This document shows positions 24,571 through 34,619 of a stretch of DNA of 64,000 nucleotides, one piece after another. The position numbers and the translations under genes were made by a program. Each line of letters starts with the position of its first letter. Position 1 is the first letter of the stretch. The notes under the pieces were generated by a model, which had not been told where the DNA came from, ran no database searches, and worked only from the letters and a program-made list of their open reading frames with translations. Origin of the DNA: Leptodactylus fallax (taxonomy: Eukaryota > Chordata > Amphibia > Anura > Leptodactylidae); contig CAMRHE010000021.1 in assembly GCA_947044405.1 (NCBI GenBank), positions 7,920,501 to 7,984,500 on the forward strand, written 5' to 3'.

Positions 24571-25541
24571 TGTAAGAGACAGCCAATGTTGTCCTAAGCT
24601 TCATTTGTCTGTATAAACTGTTAATGTTGAATGTATTTCTGTGATTCTGTTCCTTTAAGACAGCAGCCATTGTAATTGTGACATGATGCTGGAGTGACTC
24701 CCCCCCCTTTTATGTCAGCTTGCCTGTTCTGCAGACAGAATGTGAGCAGAGAAGCAGGAAGTGACGAGACAGAGAGCAGCAGCCATCTTAGCAAGTGTTG
24801 TATTGAACTGGTGTGGAGATTTTTCTGTACAGCTAAGCTGTATCTTGGTCCAGAGACAAACAGAGTGTAAAGAGACAACAGGACTAGTGAGTCCACGTGA
24901 AAGGAACTGTGCTCAGTGGCTGATCAGTGAGACTGACATTGTGACTGTGTATATGGATACCACAGATAGAGACTCGCAGTGCTGTTGATGTACTGGACAG
25001 CACCTGCTAAACCCCGGCTTACATCCCAGCTCAGTGTATGGATTCGGCAGGACTGTCAGTGTGCTGAGTGGAATCTGCTGTTGGATTACATTGCATTCAT
25101 TGGGTTTCCCTGTTAAAGAGGACTTCATTTCTCCCAAGATCCTGATAACCGTGAGGAGAGGACGTTTCGCTATAAAAGAAAGGAACGACTTTGGGCCCCA
25201 CCGCGCGCTTCTACAGACTGTAAGCGGTCCACCTGGACCACTGGGGAAAAGGGGGTGCACCCAAATGTGAAGTCAGGGTCAGTTAGGGATAGTTTTGAGT
25301 ATATTGTTCATTCAGTGTCCATACTGCAGAAGTGGACAGAGTAAAAGTAGAAACCATTGCAGAATTTGCCTTGAAATTGTTCATGCTATATTGTATATTT
25401 TGCTTGTCTTTAGCCCTGTCATTTTACCTTTAACTAGCCTTTATTAACTTATAGTAAATATATTTTTTTTTCTTGAACTACCGCGTGTGCGTTCATTTCT
25501 GGTTGCGGAGTCCAAACCACCTGCCTTGCTCTCGGTTCACA
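24571..25541 (+). repeat. 5' LTR
   Basis: Begins TGTAAGAGAC and ends GGTTCACA. A TATA box (TATAAAAG) is at 25171-25178 within 'cgctataaaagaaagg'. A possible variant poly-A signal, AGTAAA, is at about 25453. Small ORFs inside are duplicated in the 3' LTR and are not genes. U3/R/U5 limits cannot be fixed without transcript ends. Confidence 0.95.
25171..25178 (+). promoter_or_regulatory. LTR TATA box
   Basis: TATAAAAG in the LTR, about 370 bp before the LTR end, repeated at 31354 in the 3' LTR. It is the likely core promoter for the element's genomic RNA; this is inferred from the motif and its position. Confidence 0.6.
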
Positions 25542-25544
25542 AAT

Positions 25545-25562
25545 TGGCGTAGTCGGCAGGAT
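25545..25562 (+). other. Primer binding site, tRNA-Ser type
   Basis: TGGCGTAGTCGGCAGGAT, three bases after the LTR end. It is the complement of the 3' end of vertebrate tRNA-Ser including CCA; the match then continues with one mismatch. It would prime minus-strand DNA synthesis. The tRNA assignment rests on my knowledge of the tRNA-Ser acceptor and T arm. Confidence 0.8.
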
Positions 25563-25574
25563 CCGCTTACCAGA

Positions 25575-26601
25575 ATGGACGGTGACGCACCCGTTCGGGA
25601 GAATGGTGCTGGAGGAAGAATGCCAGCAGGGGCTATAATGAGTCAGTTAGCTAAATTTGATGGCAATAATATGTCAGTGAGTATGTGGGTGGAACAGATA
25701 CGAATGATACAGCGAATGTACCAGACCGCACCAGAAGTACTAGTAGAGCTAGCAATATTGACATTACAAGGGGATGCTAAGACCACGGTGATACTGAGGC
25801 CATTTGAACAAAGGCAGACATTTGAGCAAGTAGTCCAGATTCTAGAAACCATTTATGGAGAAACTGCATTGCTGGGGTCTCTGCAGGCTCGGTTCTTCCA
25901 GAGGGTACAACAGGAGAATGAAAGCCTTCCCCAATATGCAAATGCCCTACAAGAACTGCTCCGAGATATTCAAAGGAAGGAAAGAGGGGGCTCGCCAGCC
26001 TTCTGTAACCCTGATCGGACTCTCCGTGACCAGTTTGTCCTGGGGATACGTGACGGCAGTTTAACTGTGACTATGCAGGATTTTATACGACGAGAGACTG
26101 ATGCTAAATTCCATGATGTACAGGTAGAGGCCATCTCCCGTGCCAATAGTATGGTCCCGAGGCCGCAGACCGCAGTTGGAGTTACTTTGTCACAGGGGGG
26201 CTAGTTCTGGCTCAGAGACAGTAGAAAAGGGGACGGTTAAAGAAATTCTCACAGTAATGCAGAAACTGCAAGAGCAAATGGAACACTTGCACACCCGTTG
26301 TGATGAATATTCTATGAAAATTGCAGACTTCCAGAAAACTGGAGGTGAAAGGGTGAGCCGTCCATACCCAGAAAATCAGAATCACCCACCACCCCGCTGG
26401 AGGGGTGAGGATAGGACCTACCGAAGGGGTCCAAATCATTTAGTGCAGTGCTCAGGAGAAATCGAAGGGGCTTACCGAAGGGGCCCAAACAGATGGCCAG
26501 AACGACGGGAGATACGCTGCTGGGAGTGTGGACGGATGGGCCACTTTGCTGCTAGATGTCCAGAGCAGCGACAAACTTATGAGAGACCGCCGTTAAACTG
26601 A
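25575..26601 (+). pseudogene. gag: gag of the Ty3-type element, one frame break
   Basis: I choose ATG 25575 ('MDGDAPVREN') because the frame upstream lies in the LTR and primer site. Codons to 26204 encode a capsid-like helical protein ('MWVEQIRMIQ', 'LPQYANALQELL', 'LRDQFVLGI', features of Ty3 capsids). At 26196-26201 a run of six G puts the frame out, and TAG follows at 26202. The downstream part continues in another frame to 26601 with a coiled segment and a CCHC zinc knuckle ('CWECGRMGHFAARC', about 26517-26560), the RNA-binding nucleocapsid. The break is most simply a one-base change in the G run. It overlaps pol at its end. Confidence 0.85.
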
Positions 26602-29600
26602 AGTCCCCTGCTGCTGAAGGGCGTGTAGTAGGGGAGACTGACAAGGAGACTATGTGGGGAGAATGCCCTGATGATGACCTGATCGCTGCAAGTCCTGTCA
26701 TACAGGTGGAAATGGAGGGTATTCCGGTTACCGGGATGATTGACACGGGTTCCCAAGTAACGACCTTGAGTAGAGACTGTTATGAACGGTACTTCCGGCA
26801 ACATGTGAAATATGATCCCCATACATTCGTACGAGTGGTCGCAGCTAACCAGTTACCAGTTCCGGTCGTGGGAGTGGCCTGGATGAATGTCCGGGTATGT
26901 GGCCAAGATCTAGGTAGGAAAGGCATTGTGGTGGTACAGGAGTCACATGAAGTAAAGGTCCCTGTCATTTTGGGGATGAATGTGTTAAAAGAATTAGATC
27001 AGATCCTCTTTGAAAAGAAAGGTCACGGTTATTGGAAAGAAACCACCACCCATCGGCCTACTCAAACAGCTTTCCAGCGGCTGATCCGGACATGTGGCTT
27101 ACAGAAAAGTTCGGATGCGCAGCGTCCTCTGGCTCGAATTTCAGTTCCTTTGCATACAAAAGTTACACTGCCACCCAGTCGGGAGACAATAGTGTCTATG
27201 CCCGTAGGCACCTGTCGGAAACTAGAGGGCATAGCTGTGTTGGTAGAACCACTGCAGGCAGCCGAAGGAGGTGTTGATCCGCTAGTGGCCCGTTCCTTGG
27301 CAATAGTTCGCAATGGAAGAGTACCACTTCGATGTGTAAACACTCAGGACCAGAGTGTGGACCTGACCCCAGGGAGGCTGCTGGCTAACATCTATGTGAC
27401 TCCGGAGGAAGTAAGGAAAGTAACTCCAATGCAGCTGAAGCCGACTGAAAGGGATGAGTGGACCGTAACTGTGTCCATGGGAGAAGATGAGGAACCCACC
27501 TCTGAATGGAATGGCCGTGCAATTCGAGAACAGATGAAGATGGATGCAAGTTCATGTTCTCTGGAATGTGTGCAGAAGGTAGATGAGCTGTTGTGGGAGA
27601 ACCAAGCCACCTTTGCACGGTATGCTGAAGATTTTGGATGTACCACAGGGATCTACCATGAGATTCCCACAGGAGACACCCCTCCAATTAGAGAGCGCTA
27701 CCGACAAATTCCTCCACAGTTGTATCAGGAAGTGAAAGAACTGTTAGCTAAGATGCTACAGGGTGGGATCATCCAAGAAAGCCAGAGTCCCTGGGCGGCT
27801 CCTGTGGTGGTAAGAAAAAAAGATGGGTCCATCCGATTTTGCGTAGACTATCGGAAGTTAAACGCTTGCACCGTACGAGATTCCTACCCCTTGCCACGGA
27901 TTGATGAGTCCCTCTCAGCGCTAGGGAGAGCCCGGTACTTCTCCTCACTAGATCTGGCTAGTGGGTATTGGCAGGTGCCGATGGCCACAAAAGACAAGGA
28001 GAAGACGGCATTCATCTTGCCCATGGGACTATACGAATTTAACCGGATGCCCTTCGGGTTGACAAATGCACCCGGAACGTTTCAGCGGTTGATGGAGAAA
28101 TGTCTCGGTGACTTCAACTTTGAGTTCACTCTCATCTACTTGGATGACATTATAGTGTATTCTGCGACCTTTGAAGACCATCTCCACCAGTTGGGGCAAG
28201 TATTTCGAAGATTGCGGGAACAAGGGCTCAAATTGAAACCCAGTAAATGTCGGTTGTTCCAATCTGAAATTGATTACTTGGGTCACCGCGTATCAGGAGA
28301 AGGGGTGAGACCATCAAGAGACAAGATAGCGGCTGTTCAAGATTGGCCAATACCGACTACCCTGCGAGAAGTGAGGGCGTTCCTTGGAGTAGCCGGTTAC
28401 TATCGACGGTTTATTAAGGATTTCGCCAAGGTAGCGGCACCACTTAATGCTCTCCTACGAGGCACATCCGGTGGTCCAAAGAACCGGTCCGTGAAGTGGG
28501 GACCTGAACAGGAACAAGCCTTCCAGGCATTAAAGGATGCACTGACAACAGCCCCAATCTTGGCATATGCTGATTACCACTTGCCGTTCCAGCTGTATAC
28601 GGATGCAAGCCTGTATGGTCTTGGAGCAGTGCTTTCCCAGCTTCAGGATGGTCAGGAGAGGGTCATAGCGTACGGCAGCCGGTCTTTGAGAGATTCTGAA
28701 AGAAACCCCGAGAATTATAGTTTATTTAAGTTGGAGCTGTTGGCACTGGTATGGGCCATGACCGAGAAATTCTCTGAATATTTGACCGGTGCTGAAGTTT
28801 TAGTACTGACTGACAACAACCCACTAGCTCACCTGGAAAATGCCAAGCTCGGGGCGTTAGAGCAGAGGTGGATAGCCCGAATGACTAAGTTCAATTACCG
28901 CATTAAGTATCGGTCCAAGACAGAGAACCAGAATGCTGACGAGCTTTCTAGGGTAACCGCCCAGACCCCCACAGAAGACGTGGATCATGAGTTGGAGCAT
29001 GTGGAGGTGCCCGATTTCAGCAGATTTTCACAGGCCTTGACCGCCACTAATCAGTTTGAGATGGAGGGGACTGAAATGGCTCCTTTCTTTGGTCCCTCAC
29101 GACAGGAATGGGCACAGATACAACAGACCCATGAGGGGCTGGCACAGATGATCAAGTGTGTTGAGAAAGGCCAGAAGCCCTGTAGAGAGGAAAGAGAACG
29201 ACTGACACGTGAGATATTATCTGTTCTGAGTCAGTGGGAAAAGTTGGAGATGAAAAATGGAGTGCTATGCCGAAAGGTCTATTTACCTTCTGAGATCGAC
29301 ATTCGATACCAAATTGTGGTGCCTAGTGAACTGGCTCGCTCCTTGGCAGTTGAGGCTCATAATAAGAATGGACATTTTGGTCATGAGAAGACCTTTCGTT
29401 GGTTACAGCGACTGATTTACTGCCCTGGTCTTCGTCAAATGGTCGAAGAAGTATGCCGCAGCTGTCGAACTTGTGAGATCCATAAGGCAATAGAACAGAG
29501 AGCTCCCCTGCAAACCATCGTGACCCAGGAACCTTTAGAAATCGTCATGATAGACTATCTAATGGTGGGCCCATCCAATAGCGGACACCAGTATTGCCTC

Positions 29601-30359
29601 GTAATGGTGGATCACTTCACCAAATTTGCGGTGGTAACCGCCACCAAGGACCAGACAGCTGAGTCAGCAGCTCGTGCTCTGTGCCAAGATTTCATTCGAG
29701 TATATGGGTGCCCTAAACGCATCCACTCCGACCAGGGTGCCTGCTTTGAGGGACACGTAATGAAAGAAGTTCAACGTATCTACGTGATAAAGAAGTCGCA
29801 CACGACTCCATACCACCCTCAGGGAAATGGGGCCTGTGAAAGATTCAACAGAACTCTGCTACAGATGCTGCGGACTCTGGAGGAAGACAAGAAGTTACAG
29901 TGGCCTCAGTTCTTGTCTGAAATGGTGTGGGCCTATAACAATCAGGTCCATTCTACAACGGGGTACTCTCCTTATACACTTCTCTTTGGGCGGTCTGGGC
30001 GAAGTATAGGAGAATTACAGTTGAATGATGTGGATGGGTTCCCTCCGAGGGATCCAACCTCTTGGGTGCGGGCGCACCGGCAGAGACTTGAGACGATCCA
30101 TCGATTGGTGCGGCAGCGCCTGCAAGAACATCCCCATCCTGATAAGACCCCAGTGCAAGAAGCACCATTGCAACCAGGCGACCTGGTGCTAGTTCGTGTC
30201 AAGAAACCCCAAGGGAAATTGGAAAGCCGATGGGAGGCTTTGCCGTATCGTGTTGTTGGCCGCAAGTATGCGAATGGGCCAGTGTACCAGGTCCAGAAAG
30301 AAGGAACTGATTTGTGTTCGAGTACTTCACCGAAATATGTTGCGCCTGTGTCATTCTGA
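26583..30359 (+). CDS. pol: pol polyprotein: protease, RT, RNase H, integrase
   Basis: The frame is open from 26583; the first ATG is 26652, giving 1235 codons, but translation is probably by frameshift from gag. Counting from that Met: aspartic protease DTG at 31-33; reverse transcriptase with 'YLDD' at 496-499; RNase H with 'TDAS' at about 650; integrase His-Cys zinc site from His 903 to about 941; catalytic Asp 968, Asp 1027 and Glu 1063 (DD35E); then a C-terminal module with 'PYRVVGR'. All catalytic residues are present. The frame ends early: at about 30306-30318 a frameshift diverts it to a stop at 30357, while the expected continuation ('RVLHRN') lies in another frame. Ty3-type by domain order. 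Confidence 0.93.
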   Translation, partial: ETAVKLKSPAAEGRVVGETDKETMWGECPDDDLIAASPVIQVEMEGIPVTGMIDTGSQVTTLSRDCYERYFRQHVKYDPHTFVRVVAANQLPVPVVGVAWMNVRVCGQDLGRKGIVVVQESHEVKVPVILGMNVLKELDQILFEKKGHGYWKETTTHRPTQTAFQRLIRTCGLQKSSDAQRPLARISVPLHTKVTLPPSRETIVSMPVGTCRKLEGIAVLVEPLQAAEGGVDPLVARSLAIVRNGRVPLRCVNTQDQSVDLTPGRLLANIYVTPEEVRKVTPMQLKPTERDEWTVTVSMGEDEEPTSEWNGRAIREQMKMDASSCSLECVQKVDELLWENQATFARYAEDFGCTTGIYHEIPTGDTPPIRERYRQIPPQLYQEVKELLAKMLQGGIIQESQSPWAAPVVVRKKDGSIRFCVDYRKLNACTVRDSYPLPRIDESLSALGRARYFSSLDLASGYWQVPMATKDKEKTAFILPMGLYEFNRMPFGLTNAPGTFQRLMEKCLGDFNFEFTLIYLDDIIVYSATFEDHLHQLGQVFRRLREQGLKLKPSKCRLFQSEIDYLGHRVSGEGVRPSRDKIAAVQDWPIPTTLREVRAFLGVAGYYRRFIKDFAKVAAPLNALLRGTSGGPKNRSVKWGPEQEQAFQALKDALTTAPILAYADYHLPFQLYTDASLYGLGAVLSQLQDGQERVIAYGSRSLRDSERNPENYSLFKLELLALVWAMTEKFSEYLTGAEVLVLTDNNPLAHLENAKLGALEQRWIARMTKFNYRIKYRSKTENQNADELSRVTAQTPTEDVDHELEHVEVPDFSRFSQALTATNQFEMEGTEMAPFFGPSRQEWAQIQQTHEGLAQMIKCVEKGQKPCREERERLTREILSVLSQWEKLEMKNGVLCRKVYLPSEIDIRYQIVVPSELARSLAVEAHNKNGHFGHEKTFRWLQRLIYCPGLRQMVEEVCRSCRTCEIHKAIEQRAPLQTIVTQEPLEIVMIDYLMVGPSNSGHQYCLVMVDHFTKFAVVTATKDQTAESAARALCQDFIRVYGCPKRIHSDQGACFEGHVMKEVQRIYVIKKSHTTPYHPQGNGACERFNRTLLQMLRTLEEDKKLQWPQFLSEMVWAYNNQVHSTTGYSPYTLLFGRSGRSIGELQLNDVDGFPPRDPTSWVRAHRQRLETIHRLVRQRLQEHPHPDKTPVQEAPLQPGDLVLVRVKKPQGKLESRWEALPYRVVGRKYANGPVYQVQKEGTDLCSSTSPKYVAPVSF
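26592..26598 (+). promoter_or_regulatory. Candidate -1 ribosomal frameshift heptamer
   Basis: GTTAAAC sits in the gag frame as G TTA AAC, directly before the gag stop TGA (26599-26601). The pol frame is -1 relative to this gag frame and opens at 26583, just upstream. After a short spacer, TCCCCT (26604-26609) can pair with AGGGGA (26631-26636), a possible stimulatory stem. GTTAAAC is a known slippery sequence. Function is inferred. Confidence 0.65.
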
Positions 30360-30738
30360 AGGGACAAATCATGATGGGCTTGCCAATGTGAATGAGCTCC
30401 CACAGTCAGAGAATGGAGGTGCGGAATGGGCCTCCGACGAGGAGGATGATTGTTGGCCGATCCCTGCTCCTGGGGATGTTCCACCTGTGACTACTGTATC
30501 TCCGGCCTGTGCCCCCTCTGGTGCGGAATCCGCTGGTCCTTCTCAGCCCATAGCTGCAGCACCCCATAATATACCACCGGTCCTCAGACGGACCACTAGA
30601 CCAAATGCTGGTATTGCCCCTGTTCGGTATGCACAGGATGAGTTTGTTTGGCCTGCCATACATCGGTATACTACCACCCTGTGCATAAAAGTACAACCCT
30701 CTGGATATACAGTCATAGGCAGGGACTGCCAATCTTAA
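30310..30738 (+). pseudogene. Displaced C-terminal tail of pol
   Basis: A frame one base off pol continues with 'VRVLHRNMLRLC', the usual end of the integrase C-terminal domain. About 100 residues follow, rich in Pro, Ser and Ala, then 'LRRTTRPNAGIAPVRY', ending just before the polypurine tract. Its content and position say it belongs to the pol product and was separated by a small indel near 30306-30318. I see no membrane or envelope features in it. Confidence 0.75.
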
Positions 30739-30752
30739 AGTGGGGGGGAATA

Positions 30753-31724
30753 TGTAAGAGACAGCCAATGTTGTCCTAAGCTTCATTTGTCTGTATAAAC
30801 TGTTAATGTTGAATGTATTTCTGTGATTCTGTTCCTTTAAGACAGCAGCCATTGTAATTGTGACATGATGCTGGAGTGACTCCCCCCCCCTTTTATGTCA
30901 GCTTGCCTGTTCTGCAGACAGAATGTGAGCAGAGAAGCAGGAAGTGACGAGACAGAGAGCAGCAGCCATCTTAGCAAGTGTTGTATTGAACTGGTGTGGA
31001 GATTTTTCTGTACAGCTAAGCTGTATCTTGGTCCAGAGACAAACAGAGTGTAAAGAGACAACAGGACTAGTGAGTCCACGTGAAAGGAACTGTGCTCAGT
31101 GGCTGATCAGTGAGACTGACATTGTGACTGTGTATATGGATACCACAGATAGAGACTCGCAGTGCTGTTGATGTACTGGACAGCACCTGCTAAACCCCGG
31201 CTTACATCCCAGCTCAGTGTATGGATTCGGCAGGACTGTCAGTGTGCTGAGTGGAATCTGCTGTTGGATTACATTGCATTCATTGGGTTTCCCTGTTAAA
31301 GAGGACTTCATTTCTCCCAAGATCCTGATAACCGTGAGGAGAGGACGTTTCGCTATAAAAGAAAGGAACGACTTTGGGCCCCACCGCGCGCTTCTACAGA
31401 CTGTAAGCGGTCCACCTGGACCACTGGGGAAAAGGGGGTGCACCCAAATGTGAAGTCAGGGTCAGTTAGGGATAGTTTTGAGTATATTGTTCATTCAGTG
31501 TCCATACTGCAGAAGTGGACAGAGTAAAAGTAGAAACCATTGCAGAATTTGCCTTGAAATTGTTCATGCTATATTGTATATTTTGCTTGTCTTTAGCCCT
31601 GTCATTTTACCTTTAACTAGCCTTTATTAACTTATAGTAAATATATATTTTTTTCTTGAACTACCGCGTGTGCATTCATTTCTGGTTGCGGAGTCCAAAC
31701 CACCTGCCTTGCTCTCGGTTCACA
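30753..31724 (+). repeat. 3' LTR
   Basis: 972 bp, TGTAAGAGAC to GGTTCACA. Differences from the 5' LTR that I can see: one extra C in the C-run near 30882-30890, T to A in the AT-run near 31648, and G to A near 31673. Confidence 0.95.
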
Positions 31725-31907
31725 CCACCATAATTTGCAAATAAATTCTTTAAAAATCAGACAATGTGATTTTCTGGATTTGTTTTCTCATTTTGTCTCT
31801 CATAGTTGAAGTCTACCTATGATGTCAATTACAGGCCGGCCTCATCTTTTTAAGTGGGAGAACTTGCACAATTAGTGGCTGACTAAATACTTTTTTTCCC
31901 CACTGTA

Positions 31908-33905
31908 TGTCTCTTCATTCTCACATGGAAAGGCATCACAAGCTGATGTGACAAAATAGAATTGCTAGTGATAAGCAAAGTGAGCAAGACCATCTTACTG
32001 CTCCAACTAGCACATTGTTTATAATGCTTTCATAAATATGTTTATAAATTTGTTGATGCGCCACTTTATAAACACATATAATGGCTTAAAGGAGATGCTC
32101 CTCATGGCAAGAAGAAAGTCTGAATATTTCAGTCATTTCAGTGGCTAACAACACTCAGCTGGATTTGCAGGGACAAAATAGCCTTCACTTGCATCACTTT
32201 ATCCATGCTGCACATGCTGGACTGTCTGTGTGAACTGGAAAGGGTGGCAAATGATTACTGTATGCAACAAACTTCAGGGACAATGAGGCAAATTTAGCAA
32301 TTCTGTCGAACTTTGCACTGCCTTAAACTATAAATCCCCATAGTTTTAGACATATTTATGAATCTGTCATACAGACCTTTTTAAATATGGAGTGTTTCTA
32401 GAAGCTCCAAAATTCTGACTAAAATACCATAGGACTAAAAGTGTCGAGCTTCACCATGAGATAAATATTTGGCACAAAGCATGTAGACAAATATTTGGTG
32501 CATAACATATAGACAAACTATCTAAACAAAATATTTAGTGAAAATATTTAAAGTGGTTGTCCAAAATAAGCATTTTTTGCAAGGTGGTCAGTGAAGGTAA
32601 ACAACAAAACAAAAAAAGAAACGCTCACCTGTCCCCAGTGCTCCCACTGTGGTCTGATCATGTTGCTTCGGGGTCTTGTTTTGGTGGAAGTCCCCACCAC
32701 ACGTGACCGCTGAGACCAATCAGCAGCCTCACAGGACCAAGGAAAGGACGCAGGATGTCACAGGTAGTGATGTCCCTTGTCCTTTAGGCTGCTGAGGAAA
32801 AGAATATCTGCACCATATTTGTTCTGCTTCATAAATGTGTCTAAATAACACCCATTCTGGTGCACATATTTCTGTTCTTTCTGGTGCACACTGTTCACAA
32901 ATATGTCATAAATCCCATGCACTATAAATTTTGTTGCAAATGTAGACAGAAAAGTGCTGGGCTTCTATTGATAAATATGCCCCAATCAGTTATCATGAAA
33001 TCCACCACTGGAGGCGCATCATAGAAGTATATCCTCTCCTGAGGCTGTTTGCAAGTAGGGACAACATAAGTGATGTCATCCCTATAATATTTATATTATC
33101 GGAAACACACTCATGCAGTGAAGGATGGAAGAAGAACAGCAGCTTCCACATCCAAGAGACAAGCCTGATCCTTAATTATGTGGAGATGATGATGGCGATG
33201 ATGATGACCAGGCTGGCAGCCAATCATGGCACATGCTGGCAAATATGGAAACTTGCATACTTCATTGCTTACATAGTATTGTTGGCATCAAGCAAAGGGA
33301 AAACTATTCGATCTTCATGCTTTTAGATAATTGCTATAAAGACAAAATGGGGGAAATTGTATCTTCTTCCCAAAAGGAGGGAAATTGTCATATTATACTC
33401 TGTACCCAAGGTGTGTAAGGAGATAATTGCTATTGCCAGCAGCATGTATGCCCTGGAGACCCCTGTCTGCTCCCAGTATTCCTCACCACCCCCCACCTCT
33501 GCCAGTGTCACTGTTACAAGTAGCATCTATAAAATCAGCACCAGCAGAAGACAGTAAAGTATTTGGAACATAAGAAGCCAAAAATCTCCTATCAGACTCA
33601 GTAGCGCGGCAATATATTTAACAGTGAAAACGTTTTGTGCCACTTCATGCCCTTCCATGTATTTTAGATATATATCAATAAACTATAATTTTAACCATTT
33701 TATTCAGGATTATTTTTGGAATTGATAATATTTATGGAACAGTAATTTATTTCTCACCTTATTTTGGGTTATTTATTCCATTATATACAAAACATATATT
33801 GTGCAACATTTAGAAATGATTTTAGTTATTTTGTATAGGTATTATGACATCCTGTGATACATTTACCTGCACCTTACATGTCTTTACCATACTTGTCTGT
33901 GTTAA
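31908..33905. other. Non-coding DNA, little recognised
   Basis: No coding frame with family features. 32550-32800 resembles dispersed amphibian repeat ('aaagtggttgtccaaaataa') but ends are not visible. A short GATGAT-rich stretch lies near 33180-33210. Confidence 0.4.
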
Positions 33906-33907
33906 AC

Positions 33908-34115
33908 CACTAAGGCTGGATTCACACCATCGCTTGGTCTCCGTTGGAGAATTCTGTCCCCATTATGGCCTGAAAAATGCATTTCCGGGCAGAAACCTGG
34001 CGGACCCCCTTATAGTCTATGAGGTCCATGGGTTTCCATGGGTAGCCGCATTTTAAGCGGATTGGGTTTCCCTTTTTCAGAACAGAAACCTGGGCGCAGG
34101 TGCGAACCTAACGTA
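33908..34115 (+). repeat. Dispersed 'ggctggattcacac' repeat fragment
   Basis: Starts 'aaggctggattcacacc' and contains 'gtctatgaggtccatggg' and 'gggtttccctttttcagaac'. It is a familiar style of amphibian non-coding DNA repeat whose opposite end is not seen. The assignment is by recollection of the motif only. Confidence 0.4.
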
Positions 34116-34334
34116 ATAGTTAACCAGTGTCAGGAATCATTGACCATGTATACTATGGGTGATAACATGTTACCTAGGGAATTATTTTTGGTTACTGCAT
34201 CAAGATCTAATTTTAATAATATCAATAATCTTATAATAATATTAATGATCTTGTGCAATAGAATACTGCATATAATATGAGAGTTTGACATTACATTTCC
34301 TGTATTTTGCTTATTTTGTTTGCTTATCAACATA

Positions 34335-34614
34335 CAGTGGTTACGGAAAGTATTCAGACCCCTTTAAATTTTTCACTCTTTGTTTCATTACAGCCATTTG
34401 CTAAAAGCAAGAAAGTTCATTTTATTTCTCATTAATGTACACTCAGCACCCCATCTTGACAGAAAAAAAAAACAAATGTAGATATTTTTGCAAATTTATT
34501 AAAAAAGAAAAAACTGAAATATCACATGGTCATAAGTATTCAGACCCTTTGCTCAGTATTGAGTAGAAGCATCCTTTTGAACTAGTACAGCCATGAGTCT
34601 TCTTGGGAATGATG
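34335..34614 (+). mobile_element. Left end of a Tc1-type transposon, truncated
   Basis: CAGTGGTTACGGAAAGTATT follows TA (34333-34334). The next about 280 bp match the left inverted repeat of a Tc1 family widespread in fish and frogs, up to 'cttgggaatgatgca'. Then the match stops abruptly; no transposase and no right end are present. Confidence 0.8.
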
Positions 34615-34619
34615 CAATA

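Larger units (their letters stand above)
24571..31724 (+). mobile_element. Ty3-type LTR retrotransposon, nearly complete and young
   Basis: Two LTRs of 971 and 972 bp bracket gag and pol. TSD CCAC stands on both sides (24567-24570, 31725-31728). The primer site at 25545 and a polypurine tract at about 30737-30750 (aaagtgggggggaa) are in place. Domain order protease, reverse transcriptase, RNase H, integrase is that of Ty3/gypsy elements; no envelope frame is present. By eye the LTRs differ at about three positions, so the insertion is recent. It sits in the right inverted repeat of the Tc1 at 18367-31905. Breaks in gag and at the pol end are noted separately. Confidence 0.97.
18367..31905 (+). 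mobile_element. Tc1-type transposon split by two later insertions
   Basis: The left end CAGTGGGGAAAAAAGTATTT (18367) and the right end, inverted, at 31905 are flanked by TA (18365-18366 and 31906-31907). The inverted ends are long: 18367-18515 matches in reverse 31737-31905. Two guests interrupt it: the TTAA element 18520-23298 and the LTR element 24571-31724. Removing both leaves about 1.6 kb, the usual Tc1 size with long inverted repeats. The order follows from nesting: the Tc1 came first and both guests inserted into it. Another copy of the family, unsplit but deleted, starts at 63745; it confirms the empty site of the TTAA insertion. Confidence 0.95.

Noticed and set aside
24621..25260. 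Several ORFs that recur identically at 30837-31453
   Set aside because: They are the two LTRs of one element read on both strands; the repetition is LTR identity, not gene duplication.
30360..30738. Envelope-like gene after pol
   Set aside because: No signal peptide, glycosylation pattern or membrane span; it reads as the displaced end of pol.
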